Below, in pieces: positions 1 through 6,852 of a stretch of 11,320 nucleotides of DNA. The notes below the pieces were generated by a model. The model saw only the letters and a program-made list of their open reading frames with translations. It was not told where the DNA came from and searched no databases. The stretch spans positions 1-11,320 of the forward strand of contig JBLHGU010000162.1 in assembly GCA_047615875.1 (NCBI GenBank). Reading direction: 5' to 3'. A program made the position numbers and the translations under genes. This DNA comes from JBLHGU01 sp047615875. Its GTDB lineage: Bacteria > Pseudomonadota > Gammaproteobacteria > Arenicellales > CAJQKF01. Numbering within the stretch: position 1 is the first letter of the stretch; each line of letters opens with the position of its first letter.

Positions 1-407
1 GTGTCACCAACAAATGCTATTGATTGTCCAGGCACATAATAAACAATATGTCCCAGCGTGTGGCCAGGTGTTTCAAGCACTTCAACGGAATGTGAACCAA
101 AATCGAAACTGTCACCATCGCGCACATGCTGATCTATGCCAGGAATTCGATGGGCATCATGTCCAGCGCCGATAATGGTGCAGCCACTACTTTCTTTCAA
201 AGCCAGATTTCCACCGGCGTGATCAGCGTGATGGTGGGTGTTAAAAATATGTGTGAGCTGCCAGCCTTTTTCATCCAGTGCACTCTGTATAGCACGAGCA
301 TCCGGCGTGTCGATTGTGGCAGTTAGATTGTATTCAGAGTCATGAATCAAATAACCGTAGTTATCGCTCAGGCAAGGAAACATGTGTACATCAAGGGGTG
401 CAGTCAT
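1..407 (-). CDS. gloB: Hydroxyacylglutathione hydrolase (glyoxalase II), 3' end cut by the window
   Basis: My translation of the minus strand from the ATG at 407-405 stays open to the window edge (135 complete codons). It is a metallo-beta-lactamase-fold protein. The metal motif THHHADH is at residues 57-63 (ligands H58, H60, D62, H63), the third-strand ligand H116 is in TPGHT, and the bridging aspartate D135 is in FVGD, just before the cut. The start MFPCLSDNYGYLI (residues 9-21) is typical of the GloB family, which hydrolyses S-lactoylglutathione to D-lactate and glutathione in the cytosol. The substrate-binding C-terminal half (about 120 residues in the family) lies outside the window, so glyoxalase II is favoured over other MBL hydrolases but not proven. 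It lies 119 bases after the glutamine amidotransferase on the same strand. Only a weak GAG-type ribosome site precedes the start. Confidence 0.85.
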   Translation of the reverse strand, partial: MTAPLDVHMFPCLSDNYGYLIHDSEYNLTATIDTPDARAIQSALDEKGWQLTHIFNTHHHADHAGGNLALKESSGCTIIGAGHDAHRIPGIDQHVRDGDSFDFGSHSVEVLETPGHTLGHIVYYVPGQSIAFVGD

Positions 408-526
408 AGTGAGTCTCAAACCTGTGTATTTTCCAGCAGTTTACACCATCAAGTGTCCTAATGTTGACTCAACAAATCCTATCTGCAAGACCACCAGCAT
501 TTAATATCAGTCGCAATTGATTAGCG

Positions 527-1252
527 TTACAAATCAACCACGAGGTTAAGAAAATTTGTTACCAAACGACTTCCTGCGGTGGTCTCAACGTAGTTCTCAA
601 CCAACTCTGGTCGCGAGTTTTGCCAGCTTGTCGACAACGACTCCCGACTACCTTCGGGATGAAATTGGGTGGAATAGCAGTGATTGCCGAAGTCCAGTGC
701 TGCTACAGGCACTTTGTTACTACTGGCCAAAAGTGTGGCGCCTTCAGGAACACTGACTACATGTTCTGAATTGGCATAATGAAAACTATCTCCATCCTGT
801 AATCCCTCAAACAGAGGTGAGACCACTCCAGATTCGGTCAATTTAACCGGAAATGTTCCGGCGCAAGGACCATCGGTAACATATTGAACATCAGAACCAA
901 GAATGTTGGCAAGCAGTTGGTGAGAACCACAAATTCCCAGCATCGGCGTCTTGAGTGCACTCATTTTAGGCAACCATTTACGCATAGTCAGCTGCCAGGG
1001 TCGGTCATCATGTACCGAGTTATAGCTACCAGCTAGTACCAGTCCGTCAAAACTTCCGACCTCTGGCAATGGCTCGTCGATGCAAATATTACAGGTCTTA
1101 ATGGTGATACCTGGTACGTGTCCGAAACTTTTAACGAACCAGACACCCTCCTGATCTTTATCCTCAAAGTCATCGTATACACTGGCATCATAACTACCAG
1201 GTTCTCCCATCATTCCGATGAAATAAATGGTCTTTTTAATAGGCATGTTCAT
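527..1252 (-). CDS. Class I glutamine amidotransferase-like protein
   Basis: A 241-residue stand-alone GATase class I domain. The full catalytic triad is visible: nucleophile C108 in GICGSHQLLA, and H198 and E200 in QFHPEGS. The preceding DGLVLAGSYNSVHDD segment (69-83) is the usual oxyanion-side loop, here SYNS rather than the GGP/GSP of GMP synthase. Such domains release ammonia from glutamine or hydrolyse gamma-glutamyl compounds. No synthetase partner is fused or adjacent, so the acceptor is unknown. It could be a gamma-glutamyl-amine hydrolase acting on amines released by the neighbouring amidase, but that is only a guess from position. It is separated from the amidase operon by 158 bases and has its own promoter (1261-1289). 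Two in-frame ATGs (1252 and 1246) compete; neither has a clear Shine-Dalgarno. Confidence 0.8.
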   Translation of the reverse strand: MNMPIKKTIYFIGMMGEPGSYDASVYDDFEDKDQEGVWFVKSFGHVPGITIKTCNICIDEPLPEVGSFDGLVLAGSYNSVHDDRPWQLTMRKWLPKMSALKTPMLGICGSHQLLANILGSDVQYVTDGPCAGTFPVKLTESGVVSPLFEGLQDGDSFHYANSEHVVSVPEGATLLASSNKVPVAALDFGNHCYSTQFHPEGSRESLSTSWQNSRPELVENYVETTAGSRLVTNFLNLVVDL

Positions 1253-1260
1253 TATGAAGA

Positions 1261-1289
1261 ATTCTAGTTTGTTCTAAGCACATTGCCAA
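1261..1289 (-). promoter_or_regulatory. Sigma70-type promoter of the amidotransferase gene
   Basis: Read on the minus strand, TTGGCA (1289-1284) is followed after 17 bases by TAGAAT (1266-1261). Each matches the sigma70 consensus at five of six positions. Only 8 bases separate the -10 box from the ATG at 1252, so a start site about 7 bases downstream gives an mRNA with almost no leader. This fits the lack of a Shine-Dalgarno. Predicted by eye only. Confidence 0.5.
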
Positions 1290-1342
1290 CAGAATTATTC
1301 AGGGCCTTTCGCAACCTACTCTGTATTTATCTGGGTCACTGA

Positions 1343-1369
1343 GCTTGCTGCGCCATCTACGCAACAAGC
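1343..1369 (-). other. Hairpin downstream of the amidase operon, no U-tract
   Basis: On the minus-strand transcript GCTTGTTGCG (1369-1360) pairs with CGCAGCAAGC (1352-1343) around a 7-base loop, giving ten pairs including one U-G wobble. On the plus strand the same position would be a C-A mismatch, so the structure favours the minus transcript. It lies about 40 bases after the stop of the DMFase large subunit. No T-run follows, so it is not a classical rho-independent terminator. It may protect the operon mRNA 3' end or work with Rho. Confidence 0.4.
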
Positions 1370-1410
1370 AATGGACAAAACGAGACTACCTGCCCGTGGC
1401 TTTTATAAGG

Positions 1411-3708
1411 TTACTTCCAATGCTTTTCGTCAGCGTGATACTCCTCACCAGGCAAAGGACCTGGTTTGGCGAATGCATCAAGCACATTGCCCATAACTCT
1501 GGACACATTGTTATCACCATAATTCCATGGCAACGCTTGTCCCCAGGCGATTGAGCTTGGTGACCATACAGCACCATTGTTATGCGTGGTGAAGTAAGTC
1601 ATATCTGCGCGAATATGATAATGCTGTGTACCGCCCTGGCCTGGAAAGTTAAATGCAATTTCCTCGGCAACTCTTGGGTAACTATCGGAATGCCCCTCTG
1701 AAGATGCAAGAATACGGGTATGTGGCGGGGTGCCTAATGTTAGGTCGTAACGATCAATCTCGATACCTGCGGCGCCGCCTGCGGCCAAACCAAAATCACC
1801 AATGAGCTCTTCTTCAACACCTTCAAAAATCCAGGCCACACCCTTGTGGTAGCTATCAGGCATACGTCGGAAGGGTTTGCTCTCGTCCATACCTTCTGAG
1901 GTAAATCCCGTGCCGACGACCTTCTGTGGCGGACGTCCTCGATTTCGCCAGATACCAGAACGTTCACCACTGCTGGCCATATAGTGTTCGCCAGGCAAAG
2001 CTTGCCAGGCACGTGAGCCAGAGTCGAGTTTGCGCACTTCCATACAGGTCATATCGTCCTCGCGGAACGACACAGCCCAGTAATAACCGTTACCAGATAA
2101 ATACATGACACGACCACCGTCTGCCAGATAATCTTCAGTAGCATTGAGCATTTGCTCCGAATAATACTCAGCATGGGTGCCGTTGATTACTACTTGATAA
2201 GGGCTCAGACAGTCAACACCTTCCTTGTGCAGGTCTTCGTCGGTAATAACATCGTAATCGTAACCTTTGGTCTCGAGCCAGTAAATAACCGAAAGATCCG
2301 CGGGAAATTGCCAGGCCACCGCCGTGCCAGCCATACGGTGCTTTGGCCGCATGTTGAAGATAGGGCGCAGCCTGCTGGTATAGCAAACCCCGCCGCCATC
2401 GCTGAAATTGTCGTAGGTAGATGAACCATATTCAGGGTGTTTAGAAAGCTCTACATCCCATTCATGGAAAACAGGGACGTGGGCTGAGATGAGCTGTGAG
2501 GCCGGAAATTCTAACCCCAGGCGGTCATTGGCATAAGCCAGATAGCTACAGGTCGGCATCAACATGGCAATTCTGCCTGTGGGCTGCTTCGGGCGTAAAA
2601 AGAACGGCAGGTGTTCAATAACATCTCCACTGCTAAGTCTCGCCGCATACACGCCGCTCTTTAGCTCAGGCACGGTCATAGAAAAGCTACTTTGCCATTT
2701 ACAATCAATCATAGCATCGTCATGGAACCATACGCCGCCGAACTGATCTGGCGCCAGACGAAAGCAATCGTCCTTGCCATTCCAGTTGTACCCGGTGGCA
2801 CCACGCACTGGCCGATTCACCCCAATACCGTGCAGTTGATGGGGGCCAATATCTACGAGTTCATCACCAATTCCGTTGTCGGTATAGCCGACAGAGGTAT
2901 CCCAATGGGCTATCGTGTTTGCTTGCTCGTCTGCAGCTACTGCCAGCTTGTCGAGTTGATCGCGACTTAGTACCTCACCGATTACACCACAGCGGTCGAT
3001 CTTGCCATTGTAGAGCTGACTGGCAAAGTCGCCGCGCTCGACATTATTGTCGCGGCTAGCGGCCCATTGAAAATCACAGCTTGCAGTGGCCGGTGCTATT
3101 CGCAGGCCTTGCGTCACATGGGAACTCATGTCCAGAGGCACTACTTTTGATAGCAGATTGCCATAGCGATTCTCAATTCGCTCTTGATAAATCGTCGCCT
3201 GCTTAGTATTGGCATCGTAGCTTGCTGCAACCAGATACCATTGGCGTGCCAGCAACGGCACTTCGCCATGTACTGCGTCGGTTTTATTGCCATCACCGAG
3301 CCAAAACTCAAGCTCACCATTACCATTGATGCCGAGTGCGTAACCACGATCATCCGGTATCGACCAACGACTGAGAACGCTTTGTCGACCCTTGGCAGGT
3401 GTAGTTGGCCAGACAATGGCCCACAGGGTAAACGACTGAGTCAGATCCAGGCGATTGTCGGGGTCGATAACCTTGGCATAGTTACCCGCCTCGGTGTGCT
3501 GTTTGCGTACGGCATGTTGGCCATTTATCGGGCCGTCAACTTCTTCTTCAATGAAACCTGGTCCTTCAGGGTTCTCATCGCCATGTATGAGCTTAACCAG
3601 TTGCACATCGGTAGTGGTGGTGCCTTCGGCGCTCACCATAAATTCAATCTGCTCGCCTGGTTTCACGCTAAAGCGATCGCAATAGCCGGTTAATACAATT
3701 TTAGCCAT
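1411..3708 (-). CDS. dmfA2: N,N-dimethylformamidase large (beta) subunit family amidohydrolase
   Basis: A 765-residue cytosolic protein, close in length to the ~762-residue DMFase large subunit, which with a small subunit hydrolyses N,N-dimethylformamide to dimethylamine and formate at a mononuclear iron. Order: N-terminal beta domain (about 1-70), a LamG/concanavalin-like domain (about 75-260, with LTQSFTLWAIVW and WYLVAASYDA), then the catalytic domain (about 300-755). As I recall, Paracoccus DMFase binds iron with Y399, Y440 and E521, with H519, N547 and E657 nearby. With an offset of about -7, this protein has Y392, Y432, E514, H512, N540 and E650, in CSYLAY, STYD, NGTHAEYY, LSGNGYY and AAGIEIDRYD. 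That assignment comes from spacing and memory, not an alignment. The ATG lies 3 bases after the stop of the livM fusion and lacks a good Shine-Dalgarno, which suggests translational coupling. The family is broader than DMF, so another N-substituted amide may be the substrate. Confidence 0.88.
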   Translation of the reverse strand: MAKIVLTGYCDRFSVKPGEQIEFMVSAEGTTTTDVQLVKLIHGDENPEGPGFIEEEVDGPINGQHAVRKQHTEAGNYAKVIDPDNRLDLTQSFTLWAIVWPTTPAKGRQSVLSRWSIPDDRGYALGINGNGELEFWLGDGNKTDAVHGEVPLLARQWYLVAASYDANTKQATIYQERIENRYGNLLSKVVPLDMSSHVTQGLRIAPATASCDFQWAASRDNNVERGDFASQLYNGKIDRCGVIGEVLSRDQLDKLAVAADEQANTIAHWDTSVGYTDNGIGDELVDIGPHQLHGIGVNRPVRGATGYNWNGKDDCFRLAPDQFGGVWFHDDAMIDCKWQSSFSMTVPELKSGVYAARLSSGDVIEHLPFFLRPKQPTGRIAMLMPTCSYLAYANDRLGLEFPASQLISAHVPVFHEWDVELSKHPEYGSSTYDNFSDGGGVCYTSRLRPIFNMRPKHRMAGTAVAWQFPADLSVIYWLETKGYDYDVITDEDLHKEGVDCLSPYQVVINGTHAEYYSEQMLNATEDYLADGGRVMYLSGNGYYWAVSFREDDMTCMEVRKLDSGSRAWQALPGEHYMASSGERSGIWRNRGRPPQKVVGTGFTSEGMDESKPFRRMPDSYHKGVAWIFEGVEEELIGDFGLAAGGAAGIEIDRYDLTLGTPPHTRILASSEGHSDSYPRVAEEIAFNFPGQGGTQHYHIRADMTYFTTHNNGAVWSPSSIAWGQALPWNYGDNNVSRVMGNVLDAFAKPGPLPGEEYHADEKHWK

Positions 3709-3711
3709 GGT

Positions 3712-4074
3712 TTAAGAATCCATCAAATCCTGCACCCGATTTAGAAAAACCGCGTGCAGTGCTGTGTACTTATCGGTATAGATAGTGCCGTCCAAATCTC
3801 GAGGTGGAATACCTTTTTGACCTGTAGTCACAATTATCTTGTATTGGGTATTCGCTTTTAGCTCAAACAAAACGTACTTGTTTTCACCGCCCGCACTGCG
3901 AAAGTAATGGAGGACACGCTCGAGTGCGTCGCTGTGTTGCCCGAGTGGCTTGATGCGATGCTCCTCAATGATCTCTGGCGACACCAGTGTCTTTAGATGA
4001 TCGCGCAAACGCTTATCAAATCTACGGTAATAAATCTGATCTTTATCGTGGATTTCTGTAGCTTCTTCAGACAA
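3712..4074 (-). CDS. dmfA1: Possible free DMFase small (alpha) subunit from an internal TTG start
   Basis: An in-frame alternative product of the livM fusion, 120 residues long, starting at codon 391 (TTG, 4074-4072). A perfect AAGGAGG at 4088-4082 lies 7 bases upstream, the strongest ribosome site seen in the operon. The resulting protein covers exactly the small-subunit domain and is close to the family's usual length (about 132). Known small subunits pair with the large subunit and are needed for activity. If this start is used, the cell makes both a permease-bound and a soluble small subunit; if the fusion is a sequencing or mutation artefact, this is simply dmfA1. The internal start is an inference from sequence, while the homology call rests on recalled motifs. 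Confidence 0.55.
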   Translation of the reverse strand: MSEEATEIHDKDQIYYRRFDKRLRDHLKTLVSPEIIEEHRIKPLGQHSDALERVLHYFRSAGGENKYVLFELKANTQYKIIVTTGQKGIPPRDLDGTIYTDKYTALHAVFLNRVQDLMDS

Positions 4075-5244
4075 GGGTTCGCCTCCTTTTTGAGTACGTT
4101 CAGAGCGTCTTTCACTTTTCATTTTATTACGAAATTCAACAAATTGAGTGTGAATCCCGAACAGACCATTTCGTGCATATAACGTGGTGCCCAGCATAAT
4201 AAGACCAATCACAATAAATCGAATAGGACCATACTCGGCAAACATTTTGTCGATTAACACCACCAGCCCAGTACCCACCACTGCACCTTCAGCACGACCC
4301 AAACCGCCAATTACGATCATGGCAAATAGCAACATAACCTGATCGATAGAAAACAACGATGGCGAAGCACCTTTGAAATAAGCTGCGTAAAAACCGCCGA
4401 TGAAACCCAAGGCAGCTGACGAAATAAGAAAGACAATAAAACGTGCTTGCTGGTATTTAATTCCAAGTGCTTCAGCAGTCGCCTCAGATTCACGTGCGGT
4501 GGCTAATAACAAACCAAGCCGTTGCCCATTAACCAGCCGATAAATACCCAGCATAGCCAACATCAGGACGAAGGTCGCCACATAGCCGAGAATTAAACCC
4601 GGCGTTTTTAATTGCCAGGCTGCCGGGATAAAGGTGTCGGCGCCATACAGCCCGCCAGTAGCTGAACCAAAGGTGCGAGACTGCACCACATATACACGAC
4701 ACAGTTCCACCACACCCATCGTCAGCAAGGCAAAATAGAGTCCATCAATACGTAACGCCGGCAAACCAATGACAATACCGAATATAAAGCCAACTCCGGT
4801 GCCAAATAGAAGCATGAGAGGCCATGTCAAACCGAACTCGATTGACATCCAGGCGCTGAGGTAAGCAGCTGCACCGACCACTGCCAAAGTCGCCAATGAA
4901 AAAATCCCCGCGGTACCAATGACCAGCATCCACATGAGATTGATTGACGCGTACATGGCGAAGGTTGTCGCCGCCGTCAGAGCCAGATTGGTGCCAACAA
5001 AGATCGGCACAACCAGTGCCGCGAGCAGGCCGATAATCCAGAACCAGGGCCGTTTATCATCGAGTTTATATTGCCGAACCAGGTCTCGTGAATTGACCTT
5101 AGCCTGACTTTGAAACCAGTTACGTCGTGTAAACGGGATACGATAACGTGTGAGATCCCGAGCCCCAGCAAGCCTAATTCGTGGTAACCAGGGCCGGCGA
5201 CCGACGTGAGATGCCGGTGATGTGTTTGGCTGTTGTTCCTCCAT
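3712..5244 (-). CDS. livM-dmfA1: Fusion: LivM-type ABC permease with a C-terminal DMFase small (alpha) subunit
   Basis: One uninterrupted 510-residue frame. Residues 1-66 form a basic, hydrophilic N-terminal extension. About 67-365 form a multi-pass LivM permease with LPALRIDGLYFALLTMGVVE (161-180), a conserved cytoplasmic helix around 243-262 and VIGGLGRAEGAVVG (311-324). A charged linker covers about 366-390. Residues 391-510 contain SPEIIEEHRIKPLG, ALERVLHYFRS and TALHAVFLNRVQDL, matching what I remember of the ~132-residue DMFase small subunit (PEIVEEH, LQRVHNYFR, EEAMHAVFLRRIEDV). The large-subunit gene follows after 3 bases, in the known small-then-large order. Ordinary LivM proteins end near residue 365-385, so the tail is extra. 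By the usual topology the tail would face the cytoplasm. An internal Shine-Dalgarno and TTG (4088-4072) could also give a free subunit. A lost stop codon by sequencing error is the main alternative. The start is 9 bases after livH, with no clear ribosome site of its own. Confidence 0.85.
   Translation of the reverse strand: MEEQQPNTSPASHVGRRPWLPRIRLAGARDLTRYRIPFTRRNWFQSQAKVNSRDLVRQYKLDDKRPWFWIIGLLAALVVPIFVGTNLALTAATTFAMYASINLMWMLVIGTAGIFSLATLAVVGAAAYLSAWMSIEFGLTWPLMLLFGTGVGFIFGIVIGLPALRIDGLYFALLTMGVVELCRVYVVQSRTFGSATGGLYGADTFIPAAWQLKTPGLILGYVATFVLMLAMLGIYRLVNGQRLGLLLATARESEATAEALGIKYQQARFIVFLISSAALGFIGGFYAAYFKGASPSLFSIDQVMLLFAMIVIGGLGRAEGAVVGTGLVVLIDKMFAEYGPIRFIVIGLIMLGTTLYARNGLFGIHTQFVEFRNKMKSERRSERTQKGGEPLSEEATEIHDKDQIYYRRFDKRLRDHLKTLVSPEIIEEHRIKPLGQHSDALERVLHYFRSAGGENKYVLFELKANTQYKIIVTTGQKGIPPRDLDGTIYTDKYTALHAVFLNRVQDLMDS
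4072..4088 (-). promoter_or_regulatory. Internal Shine-Dalgarno and TTG start inside the livM fusion
   Basis: On the minus strand AAGGAGG (4088-4082), spacer CGAACCC, then TTG (4074-4072) in frame. The site encodes the linker residues QKGGEPL, just before the small-subunit domain. The neighbouring ATG at 4122 (residue 375) has no ribosome site before it. Confidence 0.6.
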
Positions 5245-5253
5245 CGGTTGCGC

Positions 5254-6132
5254 TTATTCCTCGCGTGCTTCGTCCAATAAACCCGCGATACCGCGTGGCC
5301 TAAAGAGCAGAATGACAATGATCAGTGAAAATTGAACAATCAGGACATATTGACCGCCAAGATAGGAAGCGGTCAGGGCTTCGGCGAAGCCAACTATTAA
5401 TGCGCCGATCATGGCACCACCCACACTGCCCAGTCCACCCAGAAGCGCAACAATTAGCCCCTTAATTAAGGGTTGCAGACCAGCGTAAGGGTTAACGAAG
5501 AAGGTCTGTGATAACAATACGGCTGCCAGTCCAGCCAGGGCACCAGCCAGTATGAGCACCCATAATGCGGTACTTCGCAGGCTTATGCCTACCAGGGCTG
5601 CGCCTTCGGGGTTTTGCATCATTGCCCTAATTTCCAGGCCACGTCGGCTAACCGCTAACCAGCCTAGCAACACACTGAGCACAGCGACAGAACAAACTAC
5701 GGTACCCAGTTGGGCATAGGTCAACACGACGTCACCAATTTTAACTGAACCGAACCCGAACACTTTCGGCAATGGTTTCATACGTGGACCAAATATCCAC
5801 ATCAATGACTGCACACCAATCAAATTAATCGCCATAGTAGCGATTAGTGCGCGTACTGGATAATTCGGCTTATCATGGATATAAAGAAACGCCACGGCAT
5901 AGATGACAACACCGACCATCCCTCCCGTGATAATACCTGCGGCAAAAATTACAAATGCACTTTTACCAATAGCAATACTCGCCCACCATGCACCGTAGCC
6001 CGCTGCAGCGAAGGTAAAGCCGTGAGCCAGATTGAGCATGCCAAGGCTTGACCAGATAATCGATACGCCGATGGCTAAAATGGCATAAATACAAGTGAGC
6101 TGTAAGCCCGACATAAAGGTATACATGTCCAT
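5254..6132 (-). CDS. livH: LivH-type ABC transporter permease
   Basis: A 292-residue inner-membrane permease of the hydrophobic-amino-acid/amide uptake (HAAT) family, close to the ~300-residue norm. Hydrophobic helices run through the whole length, starting at QLTCIYAILAIGVSIIW. Family motifs: LGMLNLAHGFTFAAAGYGAW (about 30-49), RGLEIRAMMQNPEGAALVGI (the cytoplasmic loop that contacts the ATPases), ALLGGLGSVGGAMIGALIVG, and LLFRPRGI near the end. It pairs with the LivM part of the next gene to form the channel. The ATG at 6132 lies 3 bases after the livF stop, so translation is probably coupled; a second ATG two codons later (6126) is possible. HAAT permeases carry branched-chain amino acids, urea or short amides. 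The downstream amidase favours an amide here, by inference. Confidence 0.93.
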   Translation of the reverse strand: MDMYTFMSGLQLTCIYAILAIGVSIIWSSLGMLNLAHGFTFAAAGYGAWWASIAIGKSAFVIFAAGIITGGMVGVVIYAVAFLYIHDKPNYPVRALIATMAINLIGVQSLMWIFGPRMKPLPKVFGFGSVKIGDVVLTYAQLGTVVCSVAVLSVLLGWLAVSRRGLEIRAMMQNPEGAALVGISLRSTALWVLILAGALAGLAAVLLSQTFFVNPYAGLQPLIKGLIVALLGGLGSVGGAMIGALIVGFAEALTASYLGGQYVLIVQFSLIIVILLFRPRGIAGLLDEAREE

Positions 6133-6135
6133 CGG

Positions 6136-6852
6136 TTAAAATTCCATACTTGTGGCGGGGGCAGGGTTTGAACCCATGTCACCTTTTAGTTCACCGGCGT
6201 GCATGCCAATCATACGATCGACAAAGCCTTCAAGGATTTGCAAATTTTGTTCCGCCACCACCATTGCACCTTCGGTTAAAGTAACTTTGGCAAGGGCATC
6301 GATGACAGAACGGGACACCTTCGGTGCAAGCCCTAGTGAGGGTTCATCGACCAAATATAATTTAGCGTCTCCCATTAGCCCGCGCGCCAGCGACACCATG
6401 CGTCTTTCACCGCCAGAGAGTTTGCCAACAGGCTGTTTGAGAAGATTCTTCAATGCGGGAAATATTTCCAGCAGCCGTTCCCGCCGAACTTTACGCTCGC
6501 GCCAGGCACGGCGTGTGAAAGCACCCGCATCTAGATGCTCTCGAACCGTCAAACCGAGAAATATGGCGTCACCCTGTGGCATAAGTGCTATGCCCTGGCG
6601 AGCGATCTTGTGTGTCGTGCGTCCAGGACCATGGGTGCGTCGACCACCAATCTCTGTACCGTTCAATAATATTGAACCATTTTGCCAGCCTACCAGACCG
6701 GTAATGGCGCGAAATAATGTCGATTTACCATGGCCATTGAGACCAACCAGGCCAACTCGTTCGCCAGGATTGATAGTAAATTCAACGTCACGTAATACTT
6801 GCAGTGGTCCGTAACCAGCAGAAAGATTGCTTACCTTAAGCACCTCATTCAT
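6136..6852 (-). CDS. livF: LivF-type ABC transporter ATP-binding protein
   Basis: A 238-residue ATPase subunit acting at the cytoplasmic face of the LivHM channel. Walker A is GLNGHGKST (37-45), the Q-loop glutamine is Q93 in MPQGDAIF, the signature is a canonical LSGGERR (145-151), and Walker B is LYLVDEPSLGLAP (165-177) with E170. The switch position is AEQN (200-203), glutamine instead of histidine, as is usual in LivF proteins. The start overlaps the end of livG by 4 bases (ATGA) and a GAGG lies shortly upstream. The C-terminus (about residues 226-238) is a short polar tail, and its DNA happens to look like a tRNA 3' end. Together with LivG it powers import. Confidence 0.94.
   Translation of the reverse strand: MNEVLKVSNLSAGYGPLQVLRDVEFTINPGERVGLVGLNGHGKSTLFRAITGLVGWQNGSILLNGTEIGGRRTHGPGRTTHKIARQGIALMPQGDAIFLGLTVREHLDAGAFTRRAWRERKVRRERLLEIFPALKNLLKQPVGKLSGGERRMVSLARGLMGDAKLYLVDEPSLGLAPKVSRSVIDALAKVTLTEGAMVVAEQNLQILEGFVDRMIGMHAGELKGDMGSNPAPATSMEF

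Noticed and set aside
126..326. 66-codon plus-strand open frame at the left end.
   Set aside because: It is antisense to the glyoxalase II coding region, whose metal-binding motifs are clear.
3184..3693. 169-codon plus-strand open frame opposite the DMFase large subunit, and several shorter ones there.
   Set aside because: Shadow of the real gene: no family resemblance, and the antisense protein is strongly supported by length and motifs.
6153..6175. Minus strand end of livF looks like a tRNA 3' end (GGGTTCAAACCC followed by a C-rich acceptor-like stretch and CCACA).
   Set aside because: The T-stem pairs poorly beyond three pairs and no matching 5' acceptor (GGCGGGG) lies 60-70 bases upstream on the same strand. 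The bases are in frame within livF, so it is probably coincidence.
6152..6814. 220-codon plus-strand open frame opposite livF.
   Set aside because: Antisense shadow of a canonical ABC ATPase; the translation is rich in P, R and S with no recognisable domain.
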